Of a stretch of 64,000 bases of DNA, positions 26,694 to 36,632 are shown in pieces. Source of the stretch: an uncultured Alphaproteobacteria bacterium (GTDB taxonomy: Bacteria; Pseudomonadota; Alphaproteobacteria; HIMB59; GCA-002718135); contig CACMYX010000001.1 of the NCBI GenBank assembly GCA_902618015.1, positions 1 to 64,000 on the forward strand, read 5' to 3'. The notes beneath the pieces were generated by a model, which saw nothing but the letters and a program-made list of their open reading frames with translations, was not told where the DNA came from and made no database searches. A program made the position numbers and the translations under genes. Within the stretch, counting starts at the first letter, position 1, and each line of letters starts with the position of its first letter.

Positions 26694-27764
26694 ATGAAGA
26701 AAAATCAGATCATTTTAGGCGATTCCATTAAGGAAATGAAAAAACTAAAAGATCATTCTGTTGATCTTATTTTTGCTGACCCACCCTATAATCTTCAATT
26801 AAAAGATACATTATACAGACCTGATCAAACAACAGTCGAAGCTGTTACACAAGATTGGGATAAATTTAGTACGTATAAAGAATATGATCAATTTACCAAT
26901 GCGTGGCTTAGTGAATGTAAACGTGTTTTAAAAAAAGGCGGTGCTCTTTGGGTGATAGGTAGTTATCATAATATTTTACGTGTAGGCTCTACTATTCAAG
27001 ATGAAGGTCTATGGATTTTAAATGATATCATTTGGCATAAAACAAATCCTATGCCAAATTTTCGTGGAACACGTTTTACAAATGCCCATGAAACATTATT
27101 GTGGTGCACAACATCAAGAGACGCAAAGTATACATTCAACTATCAAAACCTTAAAGAATTAAACGAAGGAAAACAAATGCGCAGTGACTGGTATATTCCT
27201 ATTTGTTCAGGTAAAGAAAGATTGCGTAAAGATAACAATCAACGATCACACCCAACACAAAAACCAGAAGCTTTACTATACAGAATTTTATTAGCCTCGA
27301 CAAACAAAGGTGATCTTGTTCTTGATCCCTTTTCAGGAAGTGGAACTACTGCTGTTGTTGCAAAAAAATTACAACGGAACTTTATTGGCATAGAAAAAGA
27401 TAAAGATTACGTTAAACTTTCAAAAGAACGATTAAAGAAAACTAAAGTATTAAAAAAAGATGTTGTCACTATTGCTAAAAGTAGAAAAGAATTACCAAAA
27501 GTTCCTTTTGGTGAATTAGTCGAGCAAGGAATTATTCCACCTGGTGCCGTATTAACAGATAAAAAAGAACGCTTTAAAGCTACGGTTAGTATCGATGGAA
27601 CACTTAAAATAAAAGATTTAACAGGTTCCATTCATCAAATGGGAGCAAAAATACAAGGACTACCAAGTTGTAATGGATGGGATTTTTGGCATGTGAAGAA
27701 TAAATCTAAATCAATCCTTCTAGATGAAATACGATCTAATTACCGTAAAGATAAACTAAATTAA
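26694..27764 (+). CDS. ccrM: Cell cycle-regulated DNA adenine methyltransferase (GANTC)
   Basis: A 356-residue beta-class N6-adenine methyltransferase. The catalytic motif IV is ADPPYNLQL near residues 28-36, and the SAM motif I is [13 protein letters not shown] near residues 213-225, in the order typical of the beta class. A C-terminal extension of about 100 residues (from [13 protein letters not shown] onward, including NGWDFWHVK) is the hallmark of CcrM as opposed to plain restriction methyltransferases. It methylates GANTC and couples replication to transcription in alphaproteobacteria. No restriction partner is near. Its stop overlaps the convergent phosphatase gene by 4 bases. Confidence 0.95.
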   Translation: MKKNQIILGDSIKEMKKLKDHSVDLIFADPPYNLQLKDTLYRPDQTTVEAVTQDWDKFSTYKEYDQFTNAWLSECKRVLKKGGALWVIGSYHNILRVGSTIQDEGLWILNDIIWHKTNPMPNFRGTRFTNAHETLLWCTTSRDAKYTFNYQNLKELNEGKQMRSDWYIPICSGKERLRKDNNQRSHPTQKPEALLYRILLASTNKGDLVLDPFSGSGTTAVVAKKLQRNFIGIEKDKDYVKLSKERLKKTKVLKKDVVTIAKSRKELPKVPFGELVEQGIIPPGAVLTDKKERFKATVSIDGTLKIKDLTGSIHQMGAKIQGLPSCNGWDFWHVKNKSKSILLDEIRSNYRKDKLN

Positions 27765-28309
27765 TAATCTTTTATTCTTCCAACCACATTAAGATTTTGA
27801 TCAGCTATTAATATTTCACCGGAAGTTACTGCCTGACCAAAGATAGCAGCGATTACTACGTAGTGTGTAACAAATACTATATTACCTTCATTTTCTAAAT
27901 TGTTTATAAAATTAATTAATTTCTCTAGTTGTGGCTCTTTATTTTTGTAAAATTTAGGATCATAAAAAGAATTAAGAGCATCAAACGTTTCAAATTTTTT
28001 GAATGCTAGATTTGCTGTTTCTTTACAACGACACCATTCACTAGATAAAACTAAATCTATAGAGATATTGTTTGTATCAAAAAAATTCCCTAATTCGATA
28101 GATTGCTCTCTACCAACACTATTAAGATTCCGCTGAGTAGAACAGTCAAAAATATCAAAATTATCAGGATCTCCATTACCAGGAGCTAATGCATGTCGAA
28201 TAAATATTAATTTATTGTTTTGTTTTAATAGCTCTACATAATCTGAATTAGCATTACCTGATAAAGAATAAAAAAAAGTAAGTACAATAATAATTAATTT
28301 CTTAATCAA
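27761..28309 (-). CDS. Exported histidine phosphatase family protein
   Basis: A 182-residue phosphoglycerate mutase-like phosphatase. After a signal peptide ([18 protein letters not shown]) it carries FIRHALAPG near residues 37-45, the catalytic RHA version of the RHG motif, then [12 protein letters not shown] with a conserved Arg, and the second catalytic histidine in [13 protein letters not shown] near residue 148. Other members remove phosphate from small molecules or lipid-linked groups. It is the last gene of the two-partner-secretion operon, overlapping the binding-protein gene by 8 bases; a role with the secreted proteins is possible but unproven. Confidence 0.8.
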   Translation of the reverse strand: MIKKLIIIVLTFFYSLSGNANSDYVELLKQNNKLIFIRHALAPGNGDPDNFDIFDCSTQRNLNSVGREQSIELGNFFDTNNISIDLVLSSEWCRCKETANLAFKKFETFDALNSFYDPKFYKNKEPQLEKLINFINNLENEGNIVFVTHYVVIAAIFGQAVTSGEILIADQNLNVVGRIKDY

Positions 28310-29621
28310 TTATAATTCTAGGCTCAAAAGGGTGAAGTTTTTCTAAACGCTCAACTGACCAAAGATTATCATCTGTGACTTGGTTTAAAGAATACATACC
28401 TTCCACATCGCCGTTAATATCAAAATCTAGTGATCCAGAAACACCCTCATAATTAATTTCAACACCACGAAGAAGTAAAGCTCTAGCGGCTTCCCAACTT
28501 CCAGGTCCCATTTTTATTCCAGGTGGGTTAGCAACACTAACTAAACTTTTTGATAAATCTTCCTTTGCAATATTATTTTGTGCCTGATGCTGTAGTGCCA
28601 AAGCTGCTAACATCATTGTATCAAAACTTATAGCAGAATAAGGAGAATTAGGATCAACACCTGCGTTCAACATTATATTTGCGTAAGTTTGGAATTCTTC
28701 TGAACTTTGTGAAGTTGCTTGGGCAACAATAGTTGTATTTTTATTTAACTGGATTGGAATATAGGAATAGATTAAATCTTTAACTTCATTCGTTAACATA
28801 CTATCAGAACCATAATGATGTTTAAAAATACCTGAAGTTTCTAGTTCTTGTAATCTGGTCAAAACAGTATTTACAAATTGTTCTAGTAAATTAACTGTTC
28901 GTTCATTTCCGTGAAGGAACATGACTAAACCGGGTTGATTATTATCTATAGCAATATCAACAAATGTATTAATGAAGTTTTGATTGATCAGTGTCTTATC
29001 AGTTAGTAAAGTATTGAATAACACTATACCTTCTTGTTCGGTATAAACTTTTAAAAAATTTTGAGCCAGTGTAGAATTATAATTATCATCACCGTAGAGA
29101 AGAATTATTTCTCTTATGTTTTTAGATAGTAGATAATTGGCAATGGATGTTGATTGTTGAATATCAGAAGGAATAGTTCTAAAAAATAAATCATTATCTT
29201 CAATTGTTGAAAGTAACGGGTAACTAGCAGAAGAAGAGATCGTTAAAATATTGTCTGGAATAGTTGCTCGTTCAATAACTTTAACAGCACTTGTTGAACA
29301 CGTCGGTCCTAAAAGGATTTCTGGATCATTATTTTTTAAATAGGCATTTAAACTATCTTCTGTTTTAATAGGATCACATCCTGTATCAATAGTATCAATT
29401 GATATAAGACCTCTTCCTACTATACCAATACCATCCGAATTAATTGTTTCTACAGCAACTCTTTTTGCTTCTGCAATTGCTTCAGCAATCTCACTAACAG
29501 GACCACTTTCTGCATAAAGAGCAGCAATTTTTACTTCTGCATTCACAAAGGTTGAGTAAAAAAATATGATCTTCAAGATAATTATCTTAAATATTTTCAT
29601 TATGTGAGATGTTTTTATCAT
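28302..29621 (-). CDS. Periplasmic binding protein, branched-chain amino acid/receptor type
   Basis: A 439-residue type I periplasmic-binding-protein homologue (LivJ-like, Peripla_BP_6). A signal sequence (KIFKIIILKIIFFYSTFVNA) is followed by VKIAALYAESGPVSEIAEA, the canonical first strand and ligand loop, then ILLGPTCSTSAVKVIERA and LTISSSASYPLL. It probably binds an amino acid or similar small ligand. No permease or ATPase genes accompany it, so it may work as a sensor or with distant transporter parts. It starts six bases after the TpsB gene; ATG at 29600 is an alternative start. Confidence 0.8.
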   Translation of the reverse strand: MIKTSHIMKIFKIIILKIIFFYSTFVNAEVKIAALYAESGPVSEIAEAIAEAKRVAVETINSDGIGIVGRGLISIDTIDTGCDPIKTEDSLNAYLKNNDPEILLGPTCSTSAVKVIERATIPDNILTISSSASYPLLSTIEDNDLFFRTIPSDIQQSTSIANYLLSKNIREIILLYGDDNYNSTLAQNFLKVYTEQEGIVLFNTLLTDKTLINQNFINTFVDIAIDNNQPGLVMFLHGNERTVNLLEQFVNTVLTRLQELETSGIFKHHYGSDSMLTNEVKDLIYSYIPIQLNKNTTIVAQATSQSSEEFQTYANIMLNAGVDPNSPYSAISFDTMMLAALALQHQAQNNIAKEDLSKSLVSVANPPGIKMGPGSWEAARALLLRGVEINYEGVSGSLDFDINGDVEGMYSLNQVTDDNLWSVERLEKLHPFEPRIIID

Positions 29622-29627
29622 AAATTT

Positions 29628-31310
29628 TTAAAATGAAAATGTGGCATTGAGTAAATACACTGGTCTGGAAGTAGTTCCCTCAACACTTTTATCAGCTTCT
29701 GCTACTTCAAAACTAATATCAAGACTATTAGAATTAAGAGGAATTTTAATTTTGACACCGTACCCTCCACTTGCGACTTCTGTTCGGCTAAACTCACCTG
29801 AGGCTGGTCGTTTATAGTAGGTAGCACCAACACCAAGATGGATATACGGTTCAATACGTATAGACTCTTCCCTTTTATCTTCTTCCCCTTCTAAAAAAGG
29901 ATAAAAAGGTCTACTCAATTCCGTTCGCAGAAAGAAACCTTGATCACCAGACATATTACCTGATTCATAACCAGACATTTGGCCTGGTCCTGTTATATTT
30001 ATTTGTTCTGAATTAATTAAACCTCTATCGCTTACAAGTTTTTGAAAAACAAAACGTGTGTTCAATAAATACTCTCTAAATATTTGCCTATTCAAATTAA
30101 TATCACTATTCCATTTTATAAAATTTAAAGTAGAGCCAACACGGGATAATGTTTTTGTATCTGATGTTTTATTTGTATAGATAGGAGTACCAAATTTTAA
30201 TGCTGAACTACCCTTAAGAGAAAAAGAATCTAAAAAAGATAAGTTTGTAGTTGTATATTTTAATTCTAGAGCATTGTACTCATCGTAAAAGTTATCTTCT
30301 GTGATGTTAGGTAGTATTGAATATTCTCTTTCTTTAATCCATTGCCAATCTAATGAAAGATTATTTTTTATAAGCCTAGTATTTTTTATTTGATATTCAA
30401 GACCAAAGTTGATTTGTTTGAATTCACCCTTTTTTTCTAGTCCGTTAGGTTCTGAATAAGATTCATTAACAGCACCAAAAACAGAAAAGTCTGAGGCAAA
30501 AATTGGAAGTTTACCACCAACAAGATATGCTTCTCGAAAATCTGTTCGTTTAATTATTTTAGTATTATCTATAGGAGCATTAACATTATTTTCAGGATCT
30601 AAGACGTATGCTGCATAAATATTTTCTCCATAACCAAATGGACTATTAAGACTAACATAGGAAGTAAACTGATCTTTTCCTGCTGTCTCTGATAATCCAT
30701 TTGAGTAAGTAAAATAACCATTTACTAATTTATGTTCAGCATTTAGTTGTAGTGAAGAAGTTCCAGGCTCCTCTCCTGCCTTAATTGTTGTTTCTAATTC
30801 AACACCTGGTAATTCTCGTGATTTAATGATCGATTTTTCAATGACGGGATATTCTAATCCTTTAATACCAACAAGTTTTTTAAAATATTTTTTAATTGGC
30901 TTAGAAATACGTTTATCTAGTTGTGAGTAATCAATTGTTTCAATTTTACCAGGGAAAACAATGGCTTTTACCTTAGTATTTTGTTCAATCGTTTGAGGTG
31001 GAACAATAAAACGCGTTAAAAAATATCCATTTAAAACATATAGTTGTTCTAAAGCAATCAATAAATTATAAAAATCTTTTAATGTTATTGTTTTAAAAAT
31101 TTTTGATTTAAATAAATTTTTACGAAGCTCAATCATTTCTTCAATTTCATTTTCAATTTCAATACCAACAAAATTAAATGAAATATTTTCTGCACCAGGT
31201 GGAATAACTAAACCTGTTTCATAAACAATATAATTACCAGTATTAGTAAAAACAGGATATGTCATAAATGAAGTAGAGATAAAAAAGATAAAAGATAAAA
31301 AATATCTCAT
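29628..31310 (-). CDS. Two-partner secretion outer-membrane transporter TpsB (FhaC/ShlB family)
   Basis: A 560-residue outer-membrane protein that translocates TpsA exoproteins. After a signal peptide it has a first POTRA-like domain (ETGLVIPPGAENISFNFVG, then LLIALEQLYVLNGYFLTRFIVPPQ, cut), a second POTRA (VKAIVFPGKIETIDYS, then LPGVELETTIKAGEEPGTSSL, cut) and a C-terminal 16-strand barrel ending VYLLNATFSF with the terminal Phe needed for Bam insertion. It sits directly after the third TpsA gene with no gap and is the only transporter for three exoproteins. Confidence 0.88.
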   Translation of the reverse strand: MRYFLSFIFFISTSFMTYPVFTNTGNYIVYETGLVIPPGAENISFNFVGIEIENEIEEMIELRKNLFKSKIFKTITLKDFYNLLIALEQLYVLNGYFLTRFIVPPQTIEQNTKVKAIVFPGKIETIDYSQLDKRISKPIKKYFKKLVGIKGLEYPVIEKSIIKSRELPGVELETTIKAGEEPGTSSLQLNAEHKLVNGYFTYSNGLSETAGKDQFTSYVSLNSPFGYGENIYAAYVLDPENNVNAPIDNTKIIKRTDFREAYLVGGKLPIFASDFSVFGAVNESYSEPNGLEKKGEFKQINFGLEYQIKNTRLIKNNLSLDWQWIKEREYSILPNITEDNFYDEYNALELKYTTTNLSFLDSFSLKGSSALKFGTPIYTNKTSDTKTLSRVGSTLNFIKWNSDINLNRQIFREYLLNTRFVFQKLVSDRGLINSEQINITGPGQMSGYESGNMSGDQGFFLRTELSRPFYPFLEGEEDKREESIRIEPYIHLGVGATYYKRPASGEFSRTEVASGGYGVKIKIPLNSNSLDISFEVAEADKSVEGTTSRPVYLLNATFSF

Positions 31311-34300
31311 TTATAACCTTTGGATACTAATTGCGTCTACCTGAGGAAAAGACGTAATGAATTCATTTTGAATTAAAGCAGCGTTAGACGCACCATCAAC
31401 GGAGATAAAAGAAATTATTCGAGATACATCATCGAAAACATCTTTATTGATTTTTTCCCTTACTACAATTTTTTCTTTTTCTTCATCTGGTGCTACACCT
31501 GGAAGAGGTGGTGTTGAAGCACCAGCTAAAATATTTGCTGTTGGTATTGCTTCTAATGCTCCAGAATTTTCATTTATTGTAATTGGACTTGATGTAAAAC
31601 CAGATAATTCATAATTTATTGTAACATCTTTATCATTACCAACATCTGCATCTGCAAAACTACCAGAAGAACTAATAGAAAGATCAGAACCTGTTAAGTT
31701 TAAACCCGATATAGTGCCACCACTTGAAGTGGCCGTTGTAGTTCCATCATATGTTTTATCATTTGCCGAAGCACCTGACACTGTAAAGTTAGCTGACATT
31801 AAAGATCCAGTTGTAGCCGTAACAGTTGAAAGATTAATATTTCCCATGCTAGCATTTGTTAATGTACCTCCATCTAAAAGTTGTATATTGAGATCTTCAG
31901 CTGTCAAACTTGCTGAACTAGCTACTACATCACCTGCTCCCGCATCTCTATCGCTATCAGAAACACTATTATCATTTGAATCACTTGCAATAATTTCTAA
32001 ATTAGATGCAGTGTTAATATTGCTATTAATGTTTACATCTCTTCCTGCATGAAGGTTGAGACTACCAGTACCAGTGACAGTAATGGCAGAACTAATAGTG
32101 ATGTCAGTATTAGCTTGAAGAGTAACATCAACACCGTTATTCAGAAATTCTTCTAATTCTGTTTTATTAATTACGATATCATCACTTGCATAATCTGTAT
32201 AAGACGTATTACCTCGGATAATTGTATCTGACCATAAAGATATATCGCCAGTATTATCACCCGCATCACTTGCACCATCACCTTTAGCACTTCCTGCAAC
32301 CATTAAGGTACCGGTATCATCTAGAGCAATATAATTTGGAAATGTGTCAGCATCTGCTAATGTTGCCGTAGAAGTATCAAGTTCATTTGTACCTGTTTTA
32401 CCAAAACCAATCGTATATTGTAAACTTGCACCAGTTAGAGAAGTATCTTCAAAACCAAATAAATAAATATCATCTTCAGCAAAATCCCCTATTGCTATTC
32501 TATTACCATCACCATCAACAGCAACTTGAGCCGCCCCCCAACCAGATATTCCTGAAGTATCATAATTTTTACCTCCAGTGTAATTATTCCCTATGGAAGC
32601 TGCATATGTGGCACCAGTGAAATTTGAGTCACTAAAAGTAAACAAGTGTACTGCTCCATAATCATCATTGGTATCATTTGTTGTATTATATCCATCATCT
32701 TTAGTTGAGCTTACCGCTAAGATCTTCCCATCTGCTGTTAAACCAAGAGAATTTGCAAATTGATCATTATTGCTTAATATATCAAGTCCGTTATCACCTA
32801 AGTCCAAACTCTTTGTTAAAGTATTTGTAGGGGCATAATCTATTCCTATTGTTCCAACATGAGTTGGGTTGTTAAAATCAGTTGATGGGTTTCCATCACT
32901 GTTTGTTGTTTGATCAAATGTGATTAAGTAAACTGCTCCAGCATTACTATGACCTCCATTTGCTCCATCATCTTTCATTGCTCCAACTGCAAGACGTGAT
33001 CCATCATCAGTCAAAGATAATGAAGTAAAACTATCACCAGAACCAAGAGTACCAATTGATAAATCATAACTAGATGAATTATAACTATGTCCAATTGTTC
33101 CTACGTGTGTTGGATTAGTAAAATTTGTATCATCAAATTTTATTGTAAACACTGAGCCACTATCAACTCCACCAGATGTTGCATCAAGTTGTGATAAAAC
33201 TAATCTATCCCCATCACCATCTAAAGCAGTTCTCCAAATATAATCTCCAGAAGTTAAATCATCTAAGTCTAAACTATAAGTTCCTGTATAACCTTTTCCA
33301 ATTGTTCCTACGTGTGTTGGATTTTGAAATGCTGAGTCATCATCAAAGGTAAATAAAAAGACAGCACCAGAATCTGATGAATTATTACCTGCACCATCAA
33401 CTCTAGCAGCAACTATGGCCATTCTATTACCATCACTATCTAAGGCTGTTCCTTGACCAAACCTATCATCATCATCAAGATCAATATCTAGAGAACTACC
33501 CCCTGAACTTCCATAGCCAAATCCAACTTTTCCGTACAAACTTCCACCTGTAAAGTCATTATCATTAAATTTAATGAGCATAACTTCACCACTATTAGAT
33601 TTTGAATTATTATTTCCATCTGCCATCATTCCTGACATTACAAGGCGATTACCTGTTTCATTCAAATCTAAACCTTCACCAAACTTATCACCACTATCTA
33701 ATGAACTTCCAAGATCCAAATCTTTTGATCCTGTATAACCATTACCAATTGTTCCAATGTAGGTTGCGGATGCAAGGTTATCAGTTAGTGTATATAAATT
33801 TACAGCTCCTGTTCTAACTTTGCTTTCACCAGATACAGATTGATCCCAGTAGCTAACAGCTAATCGATCAGCATCTTTATCAAATGCAACAGAGTTTCCA
33901 AATCGATCTCCATTAGCCAAGGTTACTGCATGAACACTTGAGTCACTTGTATCAAGATAATCATAGTCTTGTCCGATAGAACCAATATAGGTTGGCGTAC
34001 CTGTGGCAGCAGAAACAACGCTTCCACCATTCATGAACTTAAATAATCTTACAGCACCTGAATTATTTTTATTATTATTTTTACCGTTATCTCCTGTAGA
34101 TCCAATAGCAAGAAGAGAGCCATCATGATTAAAAGAAACTGCTGAACCTAATTCATCATCTTTTTTTGGAGTTAAATCAGTATGACTATTTGTGTCAAAA
34201 TCATTTCCAATTACAGCACACTTATTAGTTTTTGCACAATTACTATTTGAGCTTAAATTTTGATAACCATTGCCAATTCGTGATACAACTTTACCGTTAG

Positions 34301-36626
34301 AAAAATCTGTATCATCAAAAGCAATTATAAATACTCCACCAGCCTTAGATATGTCATAACTATTACTATATTGCTTAAATCCATCATCACCTCTCAGACC
34401 AACAGCCAGAAGATTTGCATCACCATCTAATGCTACACTCGAACCAAATAAATCATAAGATTTTACAGTTACCCCTTTTTTAGTAACTCCCTGTCTAAAC
34501 AAATTGACATTCTTGGAGCCGGTGTAACCACCTCCTATTCTTCCAACAATTTCACCACCTGAGTAAGAAGTATCATCAAAAGTTATTAAATAAACCGCAC
34601 CAGTTGACTCTGAACCATTTTGTGCTGCATCATCACCAGTTGCTCCAACCGCTAATCTAGTACCGGTACTATTAAAAGATAAGGAGCGACCAAACTTGTC
34701 ATCCTTTTGAAGAAATGAATTGTCTATATCCTTTGCTCCAACGTATCCTTTTCCTATACGACCTATTAATGTTGCGTTAGTGAAGTTTCCATCATCAAAT
34801 TGGTACAAATATACCACTCCTGTTTTTGTATTATTTTGTGCTCCACCTTCTCTAGCACCTACGGCCATTAAAGTTGCATCATCACTGATTGCTATATCAG
34901 ATCCAAAATTTCCACCTCTATTTAGATTAGGCTCCCCGACATTGGTTGATGATACAACGGCATAATCCTTTCCGATTAAGCCTTTATGAACCCAGTTTTG
35001 AGACGTTACACCCGTTCCAACAGTAATATTTTTTGGATCAAGTAATAATTGGCCACCCTCTGATATATTGACTTTTGATAATCCAACATGTCGTAATGTG
35101 TCTTTGGAGGAAATTTCAACAGCACCACCTGTTATGCCTGTTGCATCAATATTACCAAGCATAGTCGTTTCTTGATCACTCCAAATGATTGCTGTACCTG
35201 CATCGCCATTAGAAGAGGAAATATCAATATTCGATCCATCTGATATTAAAATAGTTTTTGCATTAACAAGTGATCTTCTTTCACCCCACCTATCAATAAA
35301 AACATCTTGTTGCTGAGTAGTTCTGGTTAAATTATTATTACCCTGAAATTCTCCCCCGATACGAACTAACCCTCCATGGGTATTACCTGCTACATTAATA
35401 TCAGTAGATAATAATCGAATGTAACCTTCAGACTCTATATCAATGAACCCACCTTGTTGAGTGCCTTTTGAAGACATGGAGCCTGAAGACATTATGTTTG
35501 GTGCTGATACTAGAATATTACCACCCTTAGTATGTCCTGATGTATTAATTTCACTGCCATGACTTTGAATAATTTTATAATCAGATTGAATATCAATTTT
35601 ACCACCAGCATTAGTAGAGGAAGAAGCATTTAGAGTTCCACCCAAAGATATTTCACCTGTACTATTAAAATTTATTGTTCCTGCATTTGCACCTGACACA
35701 TCAACTTTACCACCAAAAGATAAAAAATTACCTTCAACATTAATTTTACCATTTTCTTTGGCCGTTAAATTTCCTGCAACAACAATATCACCTGCACCCC
35801 CAAGGGTGATGACGCCATTTTGTTGTGAGGCAGTTGTTGCAACAAGATTACCTGGGATATTGACAGCGCGCTGAACAACATTTTTAGCAGCGCCAACATC
35901 AATGTCTATTCTATTTGCCGTTGATGTTCCTGCATGATTGATAATGGTATTTAATTCTTCTGCATTTTGATCGAGTAATGTTATCGCTTCACTAAATGGA
36001 ATGCTTAATTGTAAAAATTTATCACCACTCAAGTCTAACGTAATTTCTTTTCCAGCCCCTATTCCAATTTTACCAAGATTAGCATTAATCGTACCTTCAT
36101 TATCAATAGCACCACTTAAGAGAGCAGTAAAACCTCCATCCAAAGTAGTAATTGAACCTTTATGAATAATAGAAGAAAAAATATTATTTACATTATCTGC
36201 TTTAAATAAAAATCTATTATTGAGAAAATCATCATTGGATAAAGCCAGCGTGGAGGCAGCAAAGGAATGCGCATTGATTGTCGACGTGGGTGTAAAGTAG
36301 ACACCGTTTTCATTCACCACAAAAACTTTACCGTTGGCATTTAATGCACCAGCAAGCGTTGTTGGATTTCCAGAGACAACTCTATTTAAAGCACTTGCAT
36401 TAACAGAAGGTTGATTGAAGGTTACAGTATTTTGTGCCCCAATATCAAAACTCGTCCATTCAATAATCGATTGTTCGGAAGACTGGGTAATTGTCATGGA
36501 ATTTTGTGATGAACTGATTGAAATATCCCCGGATATAATATTTTCCCCGCTTGGAAGAGAGGTAGCGTAGACGAATTGTGTTTCTAGAAAGAGAAAAGAA
36601 AGAAGAAAAATAAAAGCATTTTTCAT
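31311..36626 (-). CDS. Giant two-partner secretion exoprotein (TpsA 1), filamentous-haemagglutinin type
   Basis: A 1771-residue secreted protein. A signal peptide (KNAFIFLLSFLFLETQFVYA) leads to the TPS/haemagglutination domain: NTVTFNQPSVNASALNRV, then GNPTTLAGALNANGKVFVVN, cut, near residues 60-112 with the NxNG element. A beta-helix region runs to about residue 540. Then about twelve repeats of about 76 residues, each with an 'xIGxGY' opening and 'GAVYLxxFDDxxF' end, fill residues 547-1463. The tail contains TLQANTDITISS, LHAGRDVNI and a YDG-like segment (DKTYDGTTTAT, near residue 1615). It likely forms a surface adhesin or ligand-binding fibre. No toxin domain is visible. Confidence 0.85.
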   Translation of the reverse strand: MKNAFIFLLSFLFLETQFVYATSLPSGENIISGDISISSSQNSMTITQSSEQSIIEWTSFDIGAQNTVTFNQPSVNASALNRVVSGNPTTLAGALNANGKVFVVNENGVYFTPTSTINAHSFAASTLALSNDDFLNNRFLFKADNVNNIFSSIIHKGSITTLDGGFTALLSGAIDNEGTINANLGKIGIGAGKEITLDLSGDKFLQLSIPFSEAITLLDQNAEELNTIINHAGTSTANRIDIDVGAAKNVVQRAVNIPGNLVATTASQQNGVITLGGAGDIVVAGNLTAKENGKINVEGNFLSFGGKVDVSGANAGTINFNSTGEISLGGTLNASSSTNAGGKIDIQSDYKIIQSHGSEINTSGHTKGGNILVSAPNIMSSGSMSSKGTQQGGFIDIESEGYIRLLSTDINVAGNTHGGLVRIGGEFQGNNNLTRTTQQQDVFIDRWGERRSLVNAKTILISDGSNIDISSSNGDAGTAIIWSDQETTMLGNIDATGITGGAVEISSKDTLRHVGLSKVNISEGGQLLLDPKNITVGTGVTSQNWVHKGLIGKDYAVVSSTNVGEPNLNRGGNFGSDIAISDDATLMAVGAREGGAQNNTKTGVVYLYQFDDGNFTNATLIGRIGKGYVGAKDIDNSFLQKDDKFGRSLSFNSTGTRLAVGATGDDAAQNGSESTGAVYLITFDDTSYSGGEIVGRIGGGYTGSKNVNLFRQGVTKKGVTVKSYDLFGSSVALDGDANLLAVGLRGDDGFKQYSNSYDISKAGGVFIIAFDDTDFSNGKVVSRIGNGYQNLSSNSNCAKTNKCAVIGNDFDTNSHTDLTPKKDDELGSAVSFNHDGSLLAIGSTGDNGKNNNKNNSGAVRLFKFMNGGSVVSAATGTPTYIGSIGQDYDYLDTSDSSVHAVTLANGDRFGNSVAFDKDADRLAVSYWDQSVSGESKVRTGAVNLYTLTDNLASATYIGTIGNGYTGSKDLDLGSSLDSGDKFGEGLDLNETGNRLVMSGMMADGNNNSKSNSGEVMLIKFNDNDFTGGSLYGKVGFGYGSSGGSSLDIDLDDDDRFGQGTALDSDGNRMAIVAARVDGAGNNSSDSGAVFLFTFDDDSAFQNPTHVGTIGKGYTGTYSLDLDDLTSGDYIWRTALDGDGDRLVLSQLDATSGGVDSGSVFTIKFDDTNFTNPTHVGTIGHSYNSSSYDLSIGTLGSGDSFTSLSLTDDGSRLAVGAMKDDGANGGHSNAGAVYLITFDQTTNSDGNPSTDFNNPTHVGTIGIDYAPTNTLTKSLDLGDNGLDILSNNDQFANSLGLTADGKILAVSSTKDDGYNTTNDTNDDYGAVHLFTFSDSNFTGATYAASIGNNYTGGKNYDTSGISGWGAAQVAVDGDGNRIAIGDFAEDDIYLFGFEDTSLTGASLQYTIGFGKTGTNELDTSTATLADADTFPNYIALDDTGTLMVAGSAKGDGASDAGDNTGDISLWSDTIIRGNTSYTDYASDDIVINKTELEEFLNNGVDVTLQANTDITISSAITVTGTGSLNLHAGRDVNINSNINTASNLEIIASDSNDNSVSDSDRDAGAGDVVASSASLTAEDLNIQLLDGGTLTNASMGNINLSTVTATTGSLMSANFTVSGASANDKTYDGTTTATSSGGTISGLNLTGSDLSISSSGSFADADVGNDKDVTINYELSGFTSSPITINENSGALEAIPTANILAGASTPPLPGVAPDEEKEKIVVREKINKDVFDDVSRIISFISVDGASNAALIQNEFITSFPQVDAISIQRL
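32235..34990 (-). repeat. Twelve tandem beta-propeller-like repeats in TpsA 1
   Basis: Protein-level repeats averaging about 76 residues. The shared pattern is 'GTIGxGYTGxxxLDL', a variable middle, 'GDxFGxxLALDxDGxRLAVGA', 'DDGxxNxxxxSGAVYLFTFDDxNFTNP'. Examples of openings: GRIGKGYVG, GRIGGGYTG, GTIGNGYTG, GTIGKGYTG, GTIGHSYNS. The DNA of the repeats has diverged, so the array is old or under diversifying change. Confidence 0.8.
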
Positions 36627-36632
36627 AAATGC

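Noticed and set aside
26694..27764. Restriction-modification system
   Set aside because: No endonuclease gene is adjacent, and the CcrM-type C-terminal domain marks a solitary regulatory methyltransferase.
28302..29621. Complete branched-chain amino acid ABC transporter locus
   Set aside because: Only the binding protein is present; no permease or ATPase genes lie near it.
32387..33817. Plus-strand frames opposite TpsA 1 rich in Tyr, His and Leu
   Set aside because: They are shadows of the Asp/Gly/Ser-rich repeat coding on the minus strand and have no domain pattern.
32235..34990. CRISPR array or DNA-level tandem repeat
   Set aside because: The periodicity is in the protein; the DNA of successive units is diverged and there are no identical repeats with unique spacers.
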